Counted from the stretch's first letter, positions 53,555-62,919 are shown. The stretch: 64,000 bases of DNA from Paracoccus sulfuroxidans (GCF_007830335.1 NZ_VLKU01000014.1:1-64000); one strand, 5' to 3'. Numbers and translations: made by a program. The notes: generated by a model from the letters alone, not told the origin.

Positions 53555-54952
53555 ATGACCAAAACCACACGTACCGAAACCGACAGCTTCGGCCCGCTGG
53601 AAGTCCCCGGCGAGAAGTATTGGGGCGCGCAGACGCAGCGCTCGATCCAGAACTTCCCCATCGGCTGGGAAAAGCAGCCGGTTCCGATCATCCGCGCGCT
53701 GGGCGTGATCAAGCAGGCCGCCGCCGAGGTGAACATGGCGACCGGCAATCTTGACGCCAAGCTGGGCAAGGCCATGGTCGAAGCCGCGAAAGAGGTGGTT
53801 GCGGGCAAGTTTGACGACAACTTCCCGCTGGTGGTCTGGCAGACCGGCTCGGGCACGCAGTCGAACATGAACGCCAACGAGGTCATCTCGAACCGCGCCA
53901 TCGAGATTCTGGGCGGTGAGCTGGGCTCGAAAAAGCCGGTGCACCCGAATGACCATGTGAACATGGGCCAATCCTCGAACGACACCTTCCCGACCGCCAT
54001 GCACGTGGCCATCGCCATGCAGGCGCGTGACGTGCTGATCCCGGGCCTTGAAAAGCTGCACAAGGCGCTGGTCGCGAAGTCGGAAGAGTTCAAAGATATC
54101 ATCAAGATCGGCCGCACCCATACCCAGGACGCGACGCCCCTGACCCTGGGTCAGGAATTCGGCGGCTATGCGCATCAGGTCGCCAAGGGGATCGAGCGCG
54201 TTAAGCTGGCGCTGGGTGACATCTATGAGCTGGCGCAGGGCGGCACCGCCGTCGGCACCGGCCTGAACACCAAGAAGGGCTGGGACACCGCCATCGCGGC
54301 CGAGATCGCCAAGATCACCGATCTGCCCTTCGTGACCGCGCCGAACAAATTCGAAGCGCTGGCCGCGCATGATGCGATGGTCTTCTTCTCGGGTGCGCTG
54401 AAAACCGTGGCCGGGTCGCTGTTCAAGATCGCCAATGACATGCGTCTGCTGGGCTCGGGCCCGCGCTCGGGTCTGGGCGAGCTGATCCTGCCGGAGAACG
54501 AGCCTGGCTCGTCGATCATGCCGGGCAAGGTCAACCCGACGCAGGCCGAGGCGCTGACCATGGTCTGTGCCCATGTCATGGGCAATGACGCGGCCATCGG
54601 CTTTGCCGGCTCGCAGGGGCATTTCGAGCTGAACGTCTATAACCCGATGATGTCCTATAACGTGCTGCAGTCGATGCAGCTTCTGGGCGACGCGGCGAGC
54701 TCGTTCACCGACAATATGGTGGTGGGCACGCAGGCGAACCTGCCGCGCATCGACAAGCTGATGAAGGAATCGCTGATGCTGGTGACGGCGCTGGCGCCGA
54801 CCATCGGCTATGACAATGCCACCAAGGTCGCCAAGACCGCGCATAAGAACGGCACGACCCTTCGCGAAGAGGCGATTGCGCTTGGCTTCGTCGATGGCGA
54901 GACCTTTGACCGCGTTGTCCGGCCCGAGCAGATGGTCGGCCCCGAGGACTGA
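53555..54952 (+). CDS. fumC: Class II fumarate hydratase
   Basis: 465 residues. FumC interconverts fumarate and L-malate in the TCA cycle without iron. Signatures are [31 protein letters not shown], and the flexible loop [13 protein letters not shown] with the catalytic Ser. ATG 53555 gives the family length. Two TGCATAC heptamers, 11 bp apart, lie about 75 bp upstream (53477-53494) and could be an operator. A strong hairpin follows the gene. Confidence 0.97.
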   Translation: MTKTTRTETDSFGPLEVPGEKYWGAQTQRSIQNFPIGWEKQPVPIIRALGVIKQAAAEVNMATGNLDAKLGKAMVEAAKEVVAGKFDDNFPLVVWQTGSGTQSNMNANEVISNRAIEILGGELGSKKPVHPNDHVNMGQSSNDTFPTAMHVAIAMQARDVLIPGLEKLHKALVAKSEEFKDIIKIGRTHTQDATPLTLGQEFGGYAHQVAKGIERVKLALGDIYELAQGGTAVGTGLNTKKGWDTAIAAEIAKITDLPFVTAPNKFEALAAHDAMVFFSGALKTVAGSLFKIANDMRLLGSGPRSGLGELILPENEPGSSIMPGKVNPTQAEALTMVCAHVMGNDAAIGFAGSQGHFELNVYNPMMSYNVLQSMQLLGDAASSFTDNMVVGTQANLPRIDKLMKESLMLVTALAPTIGYDNATKVAKTAHKNGTTLREEAIALGFVDGETFDRVVRPEQMVGPED

Positions 54953-55265
54953 AACCCGGATTGATTTCCATATCGCCGCAAGGTGATTCGGGTATAGGAT
55001 AAAGTGCTTCCGCAGAGATGCGGAAGCACTGTTCATATTGCGACCTCAATCCTTCCGCTTGCTTTTGCACTTGCCAGTCGCGATGATCTAACCCAAGGAT
55101 CAAGAAAGGTTTTTCAACCGTCTGTTTTAATCCGGGCAAGAAATTCAAGCGGAACGGGCGGATTGCGGCCAATAGGATCAGAGACAGAACATTTAATGTC
55201 TAATATGTGCGTTTTAACTGAGTGGCCGATATTTTCGGCGTAGTTGAACTGGTCGTGGTCGTAAT
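54953..55265. other. Intergenic, terminator only
   Basis: About 310 bases of lower GC. Apart from the fumC hairpin at 55003-55030 I see no gene and no clear promoter. Short open frames in both directions have no ribosome site. Confidence 0.5.
55003..55030 (+). terminator. Hairpin downstream of fumC
   Basis: A perfect 12-bp stem AGTGCTTCCGCA/TGCGGAAGCACT with a GAGA tetraloop, followed by GTTCATATT. The T-tract is weak, so it may be a terminator or a stabilising 3' hairpin. Confidence 0.7.
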
Positions 55266-55445
55266 GTGACTAAGGTAATCAATCTGCGGCAGGTCCGCAA
55301 AGAACTGGCCCGTGCAAGCGCACGCCGTCAGGGCGACGAAAACGCGGCGAAATACGGCCGCAGCAAGGCACAGAAACTGGCCGATCTGACAGAGGCGGAA
55401 TCGGCGGCAAGGAAACTTGACGCCCACCGGCGCGACGATGGTTGA
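55266..55445 (+). CDS. DUF4169 family protein
   Basis: 59 residues from GTG 55266. The sequence TKVINLRQVRKELARASAR, then AKYGRSKAQKLADLTEA and LDAHRRD, is the full DUF4169 pattern: a basic helix with a conserved NLR start and HRRD end. It overlaps the next ATG by 8 bases (stop 55443-55445, start 55438), so both proteins are made together. Small, basic, probably nucleic-acid-associated; the function is unknown. Confidence 0.82.
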   Translation: MTKVINLRQVRKELARASARRQGDENAAKYGRSKAQKLADLTEAESAARKLDAHRRDDG

Positions 55446-55701
55446 TCATCCGGTCATGACACCCCCGATCAAGCGGTCGGTGACCATCGACGGGCACCGC
55501 ACCTCGGTCAGTCTGGAAGAGGCCTTCTGGATCGAATTGCGCCATATCGCGCGCCACAGCGGCGCGACGCTGGCCTCGGTGATTTCACTGGTCGATCACC
55601 AGCGCCCGCCCGAGGTTGGGCTGGCCACGGCCTTGCGCCTTTACGTCCTCTCGGAGGTGCAGACCGCCAGAACCCTTGCAGCGCGGGCCGTGCCTGACTA
55701 A
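55438..55701 (+). CDS. Ribbon-helix-helix (RHH_4) protein
   Basis: 87 residues. The RHH_4 fold is seen as [20 protein letters not shown] (strand and first helix), [20 protein letters not shown] (second helix) and a C-terminal ATALRLYVL helix. Such proteins bind DNA as dimers or act as small regulators. The start overlaps the DUF4169 gene in another frame; the pair recurs together in Rhodobacterales. The target is unknown. Confidence 0.85.
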   Translation: MVDHPVMTPPIKRSVTIDGHRTSVSLEEAFWIELRHIARHSGATLASVISLVDHQRPPEVGLATALRLYVLSEVQTARTLAARAVPD

Positions 55702-55739
55702 AAACGCCCGCGAGAGAAAACACAGGACCTGAAAAACCA

Positions 55740-56480
55740 ATGGCAGGCCATTCCAAATGGGCGAACATCCAGCACCGGAAGGGGCGTCAGGACGCCATCC
55801 GGTCGAAGCTGTTCTCGAAACTGGCGAAAGAAATCACGGTTGCCGCAAAGATGGGCGACCCCGATCCCGAAAAGAACCCGCGTCTGCGGCTGGCCGTCAA
55901 GGAGGCCAAGTCCAGCTCGGTTCCGAAGGATGTGATCGACCGCGCGATCAAGAAGGCGATCGGCGGCGATGCCGAGAACTATGACGAGATCCGCTATGAG
56001 GGCTATGGCCCCAATGGTATTGCGATCATCGTCGAGGCGATGACGGACAACCGCAATCGCACCGCGTCGAACGTGCGGTCGTATTTTACCAAGCATGGCG
56101 GCGATCTGGGCCAGACCGGCAGCGTGAACTTCATGTTCGATCGCAAGGGCGAGATCATGTACAAGGCCGAGGTCGGTGACGCCGACACGGTGATGATGGC
56201 CGCGCTGGAGGCCGGAGCCGACGACGTCGAAAGCGACGAGGAAGGGCACTGGATCTATACCGGTGACACCAACCTCGCCGAGGTGAACGCGGCGCTGGAG
56301 GCCTCGCTGGGCGAATCCGAGCATGCCAAGCTGATCTGGAAACCGCAGGCGCCGACGCTGATCGACCTTGAGACCGCGCAGAAGCTGATGAAGCTGATCG
56401 ACGTGCTTGAGGATGATGACGACGTTCAGAACGTGACGGGCAATTTCGATATCCCCGAGGACGTGGCCGCGCAATTGTGA
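55740..56480 (+). CDS. YebC/PmpR family protein
   Basis: 246 residues, full length. The start [19 protein letters not shown] is diagnostic, followed by [29 protein letters not shown] and the FDRKG block. YebC-type proteins act on transcription of some genes, and members of the family relieve ribosome stalling at proline runs. It follows the RHH gene by 38 bp and converges with argP. Confidence 0.95.
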   Translation: MAGHSKWANIQHRKGRQDAIRSKLFSKLAKEITVAAKMGDPDPEKNPRLRLAVKEAKSSSVPKDVIDRAIKKAIGGDAENYDEIRYEGYGPNGIAIIVEAMTDNRNRTASNVRSYFTKHGGDLGQTGSVNFMFDRKGEIMYKAEVGDADTVMMAALEAGADDVESDEEGHWIYTGDTNLAEVNAALEASLGESEHAKLIWKPQAPTLIDLETAQKLMKLIDVLEDDDDVQNVTGNFDIPEDVAAQL

Positions 56481-56484
56481 GGCC

Positions 56485-56522
56485 GGTGCCTCCGGCGGGG
56501 GTATTTGGACAACAGAGAAATC
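56485..56522 (-). repeat. REP-like intergenic repeat, copy 5
   Basis: On the minus strand TTTCTCTGTTGTCCAAATAC runs into CCCCGCCGGAGGC, where the palindromic part is CCTCCGGCGGGGG on the plus strand. It sits between convergent yebC and argP. Confidence 0.65.
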
Positions 56523-57384
56523 AGGGTCGCAGCGCGTCTGCGGCCCTTTTTCGTGTCTCGGCCGTCAAGGGGGAGAGGGTTGGGGCCATGGCGCGCTGGA
56601 CGTGCCAGTAGAGGGGGACGTCGAGCGGGAGGTCGGGATTGAGCGGGGTGAGGGTGGCGTCTTCGGCCGGGGCCATCGCTTCGGGTATCATGCCCCAGCC
56701 GAGGCCGAGGCGGACGGCATGGGCGAAAGGCTCGGAGGCCGGGATGAGGTGGCCGTGGAGGTGCAGCTTTCGTCCTGTCGCGAGTTCTGCCCAGCGGGAT
56801 TGCAGCGCGTCCTTGGCGTTGAAGATGACGGCAGGGGCGCGGGAGAGGCTGTCGGTATCGATGCCATTCGGGAAGTGGCGGGCGATGAAGGTGGGCGTGG
56901 CGAGCGCGCGGTAGCGCATGGCACCCAGATGGAACGCGTCGCAACCTGCGACCGGCGAGGGGTCGGAGGTGATGGCCGCCGAGACCTGACCCTTGCGCAG
57001 CCATTCCCGTGCGTGATCCTGATCGTCGATCACCAGATCATAGAGGACGGGCAGCGCCTGCATTGCCGGGGGAAACCATGTTGCGAGGCTGTCGGCGTTC
57101 ACCGCGATGCGCAGGGCGGGGGGGCCGTCATCGGGGCGCAGCTTCTGCGCCAGTCCCTGTTCCAGCAAGGTCACCTGATCGTAATGGCGCAGCAATTGCA
57201 GGCCGGTCTCGGTGCCCGTCGCGGGTGGGCCGCGGTGGATCAGGACCTGACCCAGCCGCTCTTCGAGCGATTTGATGCGTTGCGAGACCGCCGAGGGCGT
57301 GACGCCAAGCGCCGCCGCCGCTGCATCGAAGGAGCCGCGTCGGATGATCTGGGCAAGGGCGGCGAGGGCCGGATAGTCGAGCAT
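56521..57384 (-). CDS. argP: LysR-type regulator of the ArgP/IciA group
   Basis: 287 residues. The helix-turn-helix is at about 1-60 (LAQIIRRGSFDAAAAALGVT, then SAVSQRIKSLEERLGQVLI), and the effector domain contains the ArgP-like RIAVNADSLATWF block. ArgP activates argO when arginine (or inactivates it with lysine) in E. coli. It is divergent from the LysE/ArgO exporter gene with 87 bp between, an AT-rich space (TACTATAATTAATTTGATTG) suited to its binding. The start at 57384 is chosen because homology begins there; the frame stays open far upstream as an antisense shadow of argO. Confidence 0.9.
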   Translation of the reverse strand: MLDYPALAALAQIIRRGSFDAAAAALGVTPSAVSQRIKSLEERLGQVLIHRGPPATGTETGLQLLRHYDQVTLLEQGLAQKLRPDDGPPALRIAVNADSLATWFPPAMQALPVLYDLVIDDQDHAREWLRKGQVSAAITSDPSPVAGCDAFHLGAMRYRALATPTFIARHFPNGIDTDSLSRAPAVIFNAKDALQSRWAELATGRKLHLHGHLIPASEPFAHAVRLGLGWGMIPEAMAPAEDATLTPLNPDLPLDVPLYWHVQRAMAPTLSPLTAETRKRAADALRP

Positions 57385-57471
57385 TAGTTTTGCTTCATTG
57401 CAGTTACTATAATTAATTTGATTGAAGGTGACGCGTGAGGCAAGAGGAAGGCGTCCAAAGGAGGGCCTTTG

Positions 57472-58071
57472 ATGCATGCCTATCTGGCCGGTCTGGGCAC
57501 CGGACTTTCGCTGATCGTCGCCATTGGGGCGCAGAATGCCTTCGTGCTGAAGCAGGGGCTGCTCAGGCAGTATGTGCTGGCGGTGTGCCTGTTCTGTGCG
57601 ATCTCGGATGGGCTTCTGATCGCGGCGGGCGTGGCGGGGGCTGGAACGCTGGCGGCGCGAGCGCCCTGGTTTCTGGTGGTGATGCGGTGGGGCGGGGCGC
57701 TGTTTCTGCTGGTCTATGGCGCGCGCTCGTTCCTGGCCGCTTGGCGGGGCGGTGAGACGCTGGAGGCGCGGGGGAAGGCTTCTCCGGGGCTGGCGGCGAC
57801 GTTGATGACGCTGGCGGCGCTGACCTGGCTGAACCCGCATGTCTGGCTGGATACGGTGGTGCTGCTGGGCTCGGTCTCGGCCGCGTGGGAGGACAAGCGG
57901 GCCTTCGCGATGGGCGCGATGACGGGCTCGTTTCTGTTCTTCCTGACGCTGGGCTATGGCGCACGGCTGCTGGCGCCGCTGTTTGCCCGCCCGGTCGCCT
58001 GGCGGCTGCTGGACGTTCTGGTCGGATTGATCATGTGGAGCATAGCATTGGGTCTGGTCTTCGCGGGCTGA
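57472..58071 (+). CDS. argO: LysE/ArgO-family amino acid exporter
   Basis: 199 residues with about six membrane helices. The LysE family start is clear: GTGLSLIVAIGAQNAFVLKQ. It exports basic amino acids (lysine or arginine) from the cell. AAAGGAGGG precedes ATG 57472. Divergence from argP supports an ArgO-like role with argP as its regulator. Confidence 0.9.
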   Translation: MHAYLAGLGTGLSLIVAIGAQNAFVLKQGLLRQYVLAVCLFCAISDGLLIAAGVAGAGTLAARAPWFLVVMRWGGALFLLVYGARSFLAAWRGGETLEARGKASPGLAATLMTLAALTWLNPHVWLDTVVLLGSVSAAWEDKRAFAMGAMTGSFLFFLTLGYGARLLAPLFARPVAWRLLDVLVGLIMWSIALGLVFAG

Positions 58072-58107
58072 GATTGCCAATCTTGCGCAAACGGCAAAGC
58101 AAGAAGA

Positions 58108-59034
58108 ATGACCTTGACCTCGACACCTACCGTCTCGCGCAGCCGGGGCGATCTGATCGGCATCGGCTGGATGCTGCTGGCGGGCCTGTCCTTTGTCGGG
58201 GTCAACGGAACGGTGCGATGGGTCGGGACCTCGCTGCCCGCGGCCGAAGGGGCCTTCCTGCGCTTCATCTTCGGGCTGGCGTTCCTGCTGCCCGTGCTGT
58301 TGCCGGCGCTGAAGGCGGGATTTTCACGGCGGATCTGGGGGCTTTTCGTGCTGCGCGGCGGCCTGCACATCGTCGCGGTGATCCTGTGGTTCTATGCCAT
58401 GGCCAATATCACCGTGGCCGAGGTGACGGCCATCGGTTACCTGAACCCCATCGTGGTAACGCTGGGCGCGGCGCTGCTGATGGGCGAGCGGCTGTCCTGG
58501 CGCCGCACGCTGGCGATCGTCGTGGCCCTGCTGGGGGCGATGATCGTGCTGCGTCCCGGGCTGCGCACGCTGGAGCCGGGGCATCTGTCGCAGATCGCGG
58601 CCTCGATCATTTTCGGCACCTCCTATCTGGTCGCGAAGCGCCTGTCGGAAGAGGTGCCCGCCGCCGTCGTGGTGGCGATGATGTCGCTGGTCGTCAGCGT
58701 CGGCCTTGCACCGGTTGCGGCGGCGGTCTGGGTGCCGCCGAACCTGACGCAGGTGCTGGTGCTGTGCTCAACTGCCGCATTTGCCACGCTGGGGCATTAC
58801 GCCATGACGCGGGCTTTCACCGCCGCACCGCTGACGGTGACGCAGCCGGTGGTCTTTCTGCAGCTGATCTGGGCCAGCCTGCTGGGCGCGCTGGTCTTTC
58901 ACGAGCCGATGGACATCTGGGTGCTGGTTGGCGGTGCGCTGATGATCGGGGCGATCAGCTATATCACCTGGCGCGAGGCGCGGCTGCGGCGGGGCGCGAT
59001 CACCCCGCCTGCCGATGTGCCGCGCGAAGCGTGA
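58108..59034 (+). CDS. DMT-family (EamA) transporter
   Basis: 308 residues with about ten membrane helices in two homologous EamA halves (first half GIGWMLLAGLSFVGVNGTVR; second half IAASIIFGTSYLVAKRLSEE). The family moves metabolites or drugs, usually out of the cell. It follows argO by 36 bp in the same direction and converges with choV. The substrate is unknown. Confidence 0.9.
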   Translation: MTLTSTPTVSRSRGDLIGIGWMLLAGLSFVGVNGTVRWVGTSLPAAEGAFLRFIFGLAFLLPVLLPALKAGFSRRIWGLFVLRGGLHIVAVILWFYAMANITVAEVTAIGYLNPIVVTLGAALLMGERLSWRRTLAIVVALLGAMIVLRPGLRTLEPGHLSQIAASIIFGTSYLVAKRLSEEVPAAVVVAMMSLVVSVGLAPVAAAVWVPPNLTQVLVLCSTAAFATLGHYAMTRAFTAAPLTVTQPVVFLQLIWASLLGALVFHEPMDIWVLVGGALMIGAISYITWREARLRRGAITPPADVPREA

Positions 59035-59046
59035 CGCGCGGCTGGC

Positions 59047-60066
59047 TTAGCCCGTGGGGCCGCTGAGCCGCGCCATGATCCCGCTGCGGGTGATGCGACC
59101 GCCGCCGGTCAGCGGCAGGGCCTCGGCATCGGTGGCGCCGAAGGTGCGCATGACCTCGCGCACGGGCATGTCGCGGGGCAGGGGCGGGCCGAAAGCCTCG
59201 CCCTGTTCGGCAAGATCCTCGGCCGTCAGGACGCTGAGCGGGTTCATATGCGCAACGAAATCCTGCACGTAATCGTTGATCGGATTGGCGATGATCTCGC
59301 GCGCGGTGCCGATCTGAACGATGCGCCCGCCCTCCATCAGGGCAACGCGGTTGCCAAGACGGAAGGCCTCGTCGAGGTCGTGGCTGACGAAGATGATGGT
59401 GCGCTGCGTCTTGGCCTGCAGCTCCAGCAGCTCATCCTGCAGGCGCGTGCGGATCAGCGGGTCCAGCGCCGAGAAGGGCTCGTCCATCAGCAGGATCGGG
59501 GCCTGCGTGGCGAAGGCGCGGGCCAGACCCACGCGCTGCTGCATGCCGCCTGACAGATCGCCCACCTTGCGGTCGGCCCAGTCGGCCAGCCCGACGGTCT
59601 GAAGCTGTGCATCGACGCGCGTGCGGATTTCGTCCTTCTGCAGGCCCGCAAGCTCCAGCCCCAGGGCCACGTTGTCGCGCACCGTACGCCAGGGCAGCAG
59701 GCCGAATTGCTGAAAGACCATGGCGACGCGGTGACGGCGCAGGCGGCGAAGATCGGGCTGCGAGGCTTTGGTGACCGAGATCATCTTCTCGCCGTCGCGG
59801 ATCCGCACCTCGCCCCGGCAGACGGGGTTGAGGCCGTTCACCGCGCGCAGAAGCGTCGATTTGCCCGAACCGGACAGGCCCATCAGCACCAGAATCTCGC
59901 CCTCGCGGACGGTCAACGAGCATTCATGCACGCCCAGAATCTGCCCGGTTTCGGCCTTGATCGCGGCCCGCTCCATGCCCTTGTCCATCATCGGAAGCGC
60001 CGTTTCGGGGGCGCCGCCGAAGACGATGTTCACCTTGTCGAATTCAACCGCGTTTCTGTCAGTCAT
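59047..60066 (-). CDS. choV: Choline ABC transporter, ATP-binding subunit
   Basis: 339 residues. Walker A GLSGSGKST, signature LSGGMQQRVGLARA, Walker B ILLMDEPFSALD and the H-loop VSHDLDEA are intact. The N-terminal extension and C-terminal region match the ProV/OpuA type, with a short CBS-like tail. It overlaps choW by 8 bp. With choX and choW it imports choline from the periplasm, using ATP. Confidence 0.92.
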   Translation of the reverse strand: MTDRNAVEFDKVNIVFGGAPETALPMMDKGMERAAIKAETGQILGVHECSLTVREGEILVLMGLSGSGKSTLLRAVNGLNPVCRGEVRIRDGEKMISVTKASQPDLRRLRRHRVAMVFQQFGLLPWRTVRDNVALGLELAGLQKDEIRTRVDAQLQTVGLADWADRKVGDLSGGMQQRVGLARAFATQAPILLMDEPFSALDPLIRTRLQDELLELQAKTQRTIIFVSHDLDEAFRLGNRVALMEGGRIVQIGTAREIIANPINDYVQDFVAHMNPLSVLTAEDLAEQGEAFGPPLPRDMPVREVMRTFGATDAEALPLTGGGRITRSGIMARLSGPTG

Positions 60067-60910
60067 CGGATTTCCTCAGCCGCAGCACGCGGTCCAGCAT
60101 GATGGCGACGACCACGATGACCATGCCGCTTTCAAAGCCCACCGAGGTGTTGACGCTGTTGAGTGCGCGGACGACGGGAACGCCAAGACCGGCCGCGCCG
60201 ACCAGCGCCGCGATGACCACCATCGAGAGCGACAGCATGATGGTCTGGGTCATGCCCGCCATGATCTGGGGCATGGCACTGGGCAGCTCGACCTTCCACA
60301 GAAGCTGGCGGGGCGTGGCGCCAAAGGCGGTCGCGGCCTCGACCAGCGTGCGGGGGGTGCTGCTGATGCCCAGATGGGTCAGGCGGATGGGCGCGGGCAG
60401 CACGAAGATCACCGTGGCGATCAGGCCGGGCACCATGCCGACGCCGAAAAAGACGATGGCCGGGATCAGATAGACGAAGGTTGGCAGCGTCTGCATCAGG
60501 TCCAGCACCGGCCGCATCCAGGCGTAAAGCCGGGGGCGGTGCGCCGCGGCGATGCCGATGGGCACGCCCACCAGCATGCAGACAAGGCAGGCGGCCAGAA
60601 TCAGCGTCAGCGACTGCATGGTCGGCGTCCAATAGCCCTGATTGAGCACGAACAGAAAGCCAAGGCAGACCAGCAGGCAGGTTTTCCAGCTTCGCTGCAG
60701 CACCCAGGCGATGACCATCGTGATCAGGATGAAGATCAGCGGATGGGGATATTCCAGCACCGCCAGAATGCCGTTGATCATCGCATTCAGCGCGTCAGCG
60801 ATGGCGTTGAAGATGAAACCGGCATGCACGTTCAACCAGTCAAAGACCTGTTTGGCGGTTTTGCCGACCGGGATCTTGGTTTCGGTCAGTAGCTTGGTCA
60901 GTTGTTCCAT
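60059..60910 (-). CDS. choW: Choline ABC transporter, permease subunit
   Basis: 283 residues with about six membrane helices and the ProW-type EAA loop (TPRTLVEAATAFGATPRQLLWKVELP region). An N-terminal amphipathic stretch is present as in ProW. It lies 58 bp after the hydrolase gene and overlaps choV. It forms the membrane channel of the choline importer. Confidence 0.92.
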   Translation of the reverse strand: MEQLTKLLTETKIPVGKTAKQVFDWLNVHAGFIFNAIADALNAMINGILAVLEYPHPLIFILITMVIAWVLQRSWKTCLLVCLGFLFVLNQGYWTPTMQSLTLILAACLVCMLVGVPIGIAAAHRPRLYAWMRPVLDLMQTLPTFVYLIPAIVFFGVGMVPGLIATVIFVLPAPIRLTHLGISSTPRTLVEAATAFGATPRQLLWKVELPSAMPQIMAGMTQTIMLSLSMVVIAALVGAAGLGVPVVRALNSVNTSVGFESGMVIVVVAIMLDRVLRLRKSDD

Positions 60911-60968
60911 GCGTCCTTTCTTTCTGCCTCAGAAGGCGTTGGATCGCTGCGGACAAGATTGCCTCGCA

Positions 60969-61904
60969 CTAGGGGGACGGCGCTTCCGTCAGAAACCCGG
61001 AGATGGTTTTTCCTACCTTTTCCGGCTGTTCCCAGAAGAAGTTGTGACCGAGTCCATCGAACTGCACATACTGCGCCGCAGGCAAAGCCGCCTGCAAGAC
61101 CGTCTGGGCCTTCGCGTCGAAAAGCGTGTCCTGATCGCCCCATGCGATCATCGTGCGCGCCTGAATGCGCGGGGCCAGCGGGGCCCAGTCCCATGCGCTT
61201 AGCGTTTGCAGGACACCGTTCCAGACATGCAGAGGCACGGCGGCGGCATCCGCACGCTCTCGTTTCAGGAAATCCTCGGCGACGGGGGTGGGGTTGGCGA
61301 ACCATTCTTTCATGAAGGCGCCGTCGGGGTCGATGGGCTGGGCGAGGTCCGGGACCTTCTGCCACAGCCAGTCGCGCGAGGACGCGGGCAGGTGGGTGGC
61401 GCTGCTCAGCAGCACCAGCCTGCGGACGCTGGCGGGGCGGGTGGCGGCCAGATAGGCCGCCGTCATCGAGCCCAGCGAATGCCCGACGACATCCGCCTGC
61501 GAGATCTGCAGCGCCTGCATCAGCCCCGCGACGTCGCTGGCCAGACTGTCGGGCCCATAGCAACAGCCCGGCGCGTCCGAACTGCCATGACCGCGCAGAT
61601 CGACGGCGATGATGCGGCGGTCCGGCATCTCTTGCCGCAGCGTCGGGGCCAGCAGAGACCAGCTGCGGCTGTTGTCGGTATAGCCGTGGATCAGGATGAT
61701 GGGCGCGCCCTTCTCCATCCCCGGTTCCTGCCCAAGCTCAAGATAGGTCAGGTGCACGCCGTCGGGCGTCACCGCCATTCGGCGCGTGGCGTCCCATCCC
61801 GCCTGATCGGGCAGATCGACCTGATTGGCCGCCACCGGCCCGGCATTGGCCAGCGTGGCCGCAAGGGCCAGCGCAAGCAGGATGGGCCGGTGACGACGGA
61901 TCAT
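60969..61904 (-). CDS. Secreted alpha/beta hydrolase within the choline operon
   Basis: 311 residues from ATG 61904. A signal peptide (about 1-26, ending PVAA) predicts periplasmic location. The alpha/beta-hydrolase triad is complete: oxyanion region HGYTDNS (73-79), nucleophile Ser143 in GHSLGS, acid Asp257 or Asp259 (WGDQD), and His287 in GLGHNFFWEQP. Its start overlaps the choX stop (ATGA), so it is made together with the choline-binding protein. It probably releases choline from an ester, such as acetylcholine or a related compound, next to ChoX. The substrate is inferred from context only; a choline sulfatase would belong to a different family. Confidence 0.78.
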   Translation of the reverse strand: MIRRHRPILLALALAATLANAGPVAANQVDLPDQAGWDATRRMAVTPDGVHLTYLELGQEPGMEKGAPIILIHGYTDNSRSWSLLAPTLRQEMPDRRIIAVDLRGHGSSDAPGCCYGPDSLASDVAGLMQALQISQADVVGHSLGSMTAAYLAATRPASVRRLVLLSSATHLPASSRDWLWQKVPDLAQPIDPDGAFMKEWFANPTPVAEDFLKRERADAAAVPLHVWNGVLQTLSAWDWAPLAPRIQARTMIAWGDQDTLFDAKAQTVLQAALPAAQYVQFDGLGHNFFWEQPEKVGKTISGFLTEAPSP

Positions 61905-62854
61905 CCGTTCAGCGCCCCGTCCAGCGCGGCTTGAGCGTCGCTGCCGTCGAAGGCGGTGACCCCGGCGATCCAGGGTTTGGCGGCATCCGGGTTGTCCTTC
62001 AGCCATTTCGATGCGGCCGTGGCCGGATCGTCGCCGTCGTTCAGGATCTTGCCCATGACCTCGTTTTCCATGGGCAGGGTGAATTCGAGGTTCTGCAGGA
62101 ACTTGCCCACGTTCGGGCAATCCGTCGCATAGCCCGCGCGGACGTTGGTATCGACGCGCGCGCCACCGAAATCCGGCCCGAAAATGTCATCGCCACCGCT
62201 GAGATAGGTGATCTTGAACTGCTCGTTCATCGGATGCGGTGCCCAGCCCAGAAAGACGACGGGCTGGCCTGCGCTGTCGGCACGCGCGACCTGCGCCAGC
62301 ATCCCCTGTTCCGAGCTTTCGACGACCTCGAACGTGCCGGTGCCGTGCTTGTTCTCGGCCACCATGTCGAGGATCAGGCGGTTGCCGTCATTGCCCGGTT
62401 CGATGGCATAGATCTTGCCGTCCAGATCCTTCTGATGCTCGGCCAGATTGGCGTAATCGGTGATGCCCAGATCCGCGCCCGCCTGGTTCGTGGCCAGCGT
62501 GTATTTGGCGCCGGTCAGGTTGGTGCGCAGCACCTCGACCGTGCCCGAATCGCGGTAGGGCTTGATGTCGTTTTCCTGGGTGGGCATCCAGTTGCCCAGG
62601 AAGATGTCGACGTCATCCTTGGCCATCGCGGTATAGGTCACGGGAAGCGACAGGATCTTCGTCTCGGGCTCATAGCCAAGCGCCTGAAGCACGGCCGAGG
62701 CCAGAGCCGTCGTCGCGCTGATATCGGTCCAGCCCACATCCGAGAAGATCACCTTCTTGCAGCTGTCGGGTTCAGCCGCGACCGCAGTTCCCGCGCTGAG
62801 GGTGGCTGCGGCAAGGCCCAGTGCAAGAAGGGGGCCGGTGCGACGATCTGTCAT
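61901..62854 (-). CDS. choX: Choline-binding periplasmic protein
   Basis: 317 residues from ATG 62854. A signal peptide ends near AVAA (residue 27). The ligand pocket of Sinorhizobium ChoX (W43, D45, W90, Y119, N156, W205) is conserved one position earlier: W42, D44, W89, Y118, N155 and W204, so choline specificity is well supported. Cys32 and the Cys in YATDCPNVG may form a disulfide. It leads the choX-hydrolase-choW-choV operon, divergent from betI. Confidence 0.95.
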   Translation of the reverse strand: MTDRRTGPLLALGLAAATLSAGTAVAAEPDSCKKVIFSDVGWTDISATTALASAVLQALGYEPETKILSLPVTYTAMAKDDVDIFLGNWMPTQENDIKPYRDSGTVEVLRTNLTGAKYTLATNQAGADLGITDYANLAEHQKDLDGKIYAIEPGNDGNRLILDMVAENKHGTGTFEVVESSEQGMLAQVARADSAGQPVVFLGWAPHPMNEQFKITYLSGGDDIFGPDFGGARVDTNVRAGYATDCPNVGKFLQNLEFTLPMENEVMGKILNDGDDPATAASKWLKDNPDAAKPWIAGVTAFDGSDAQAALDGALNG

Positions 62855-62870
62855 CTTTCTTCTCCCGTTG

Positions 62871-62890
62871 TTGACTGTCGAGTCAATCAA
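62871..62890. promoter_or_regulatory. BetI-type operator, box 1
   Basis: TTGACTGTCGAGTCAATCAA, an imperfect palindrome with TTGAN-type arms. It overlaps a possible betI -35 (TTGACT), with TATTTT 16 bases later. Confidence 0.7.
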
Positions 62891-62899
62891 AGTATTTTA

Positions 62900-62919
62900 T
62901 TGATTGGCGAGTCAATCAA
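62900..62919. promoter_or_regulatory. BetI-type operator, box 2
   Basis: TTGATTGGCGAGTCAATCAA, whose 7-bp arms TTGATTG/CAATCAA are perfect. It starts 29 bp after box 1, about three helical turns, so both could be bound on one face. It matches the TTGATTGAC-type palindrome known for BetI regulators. Confidence 0.75.
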
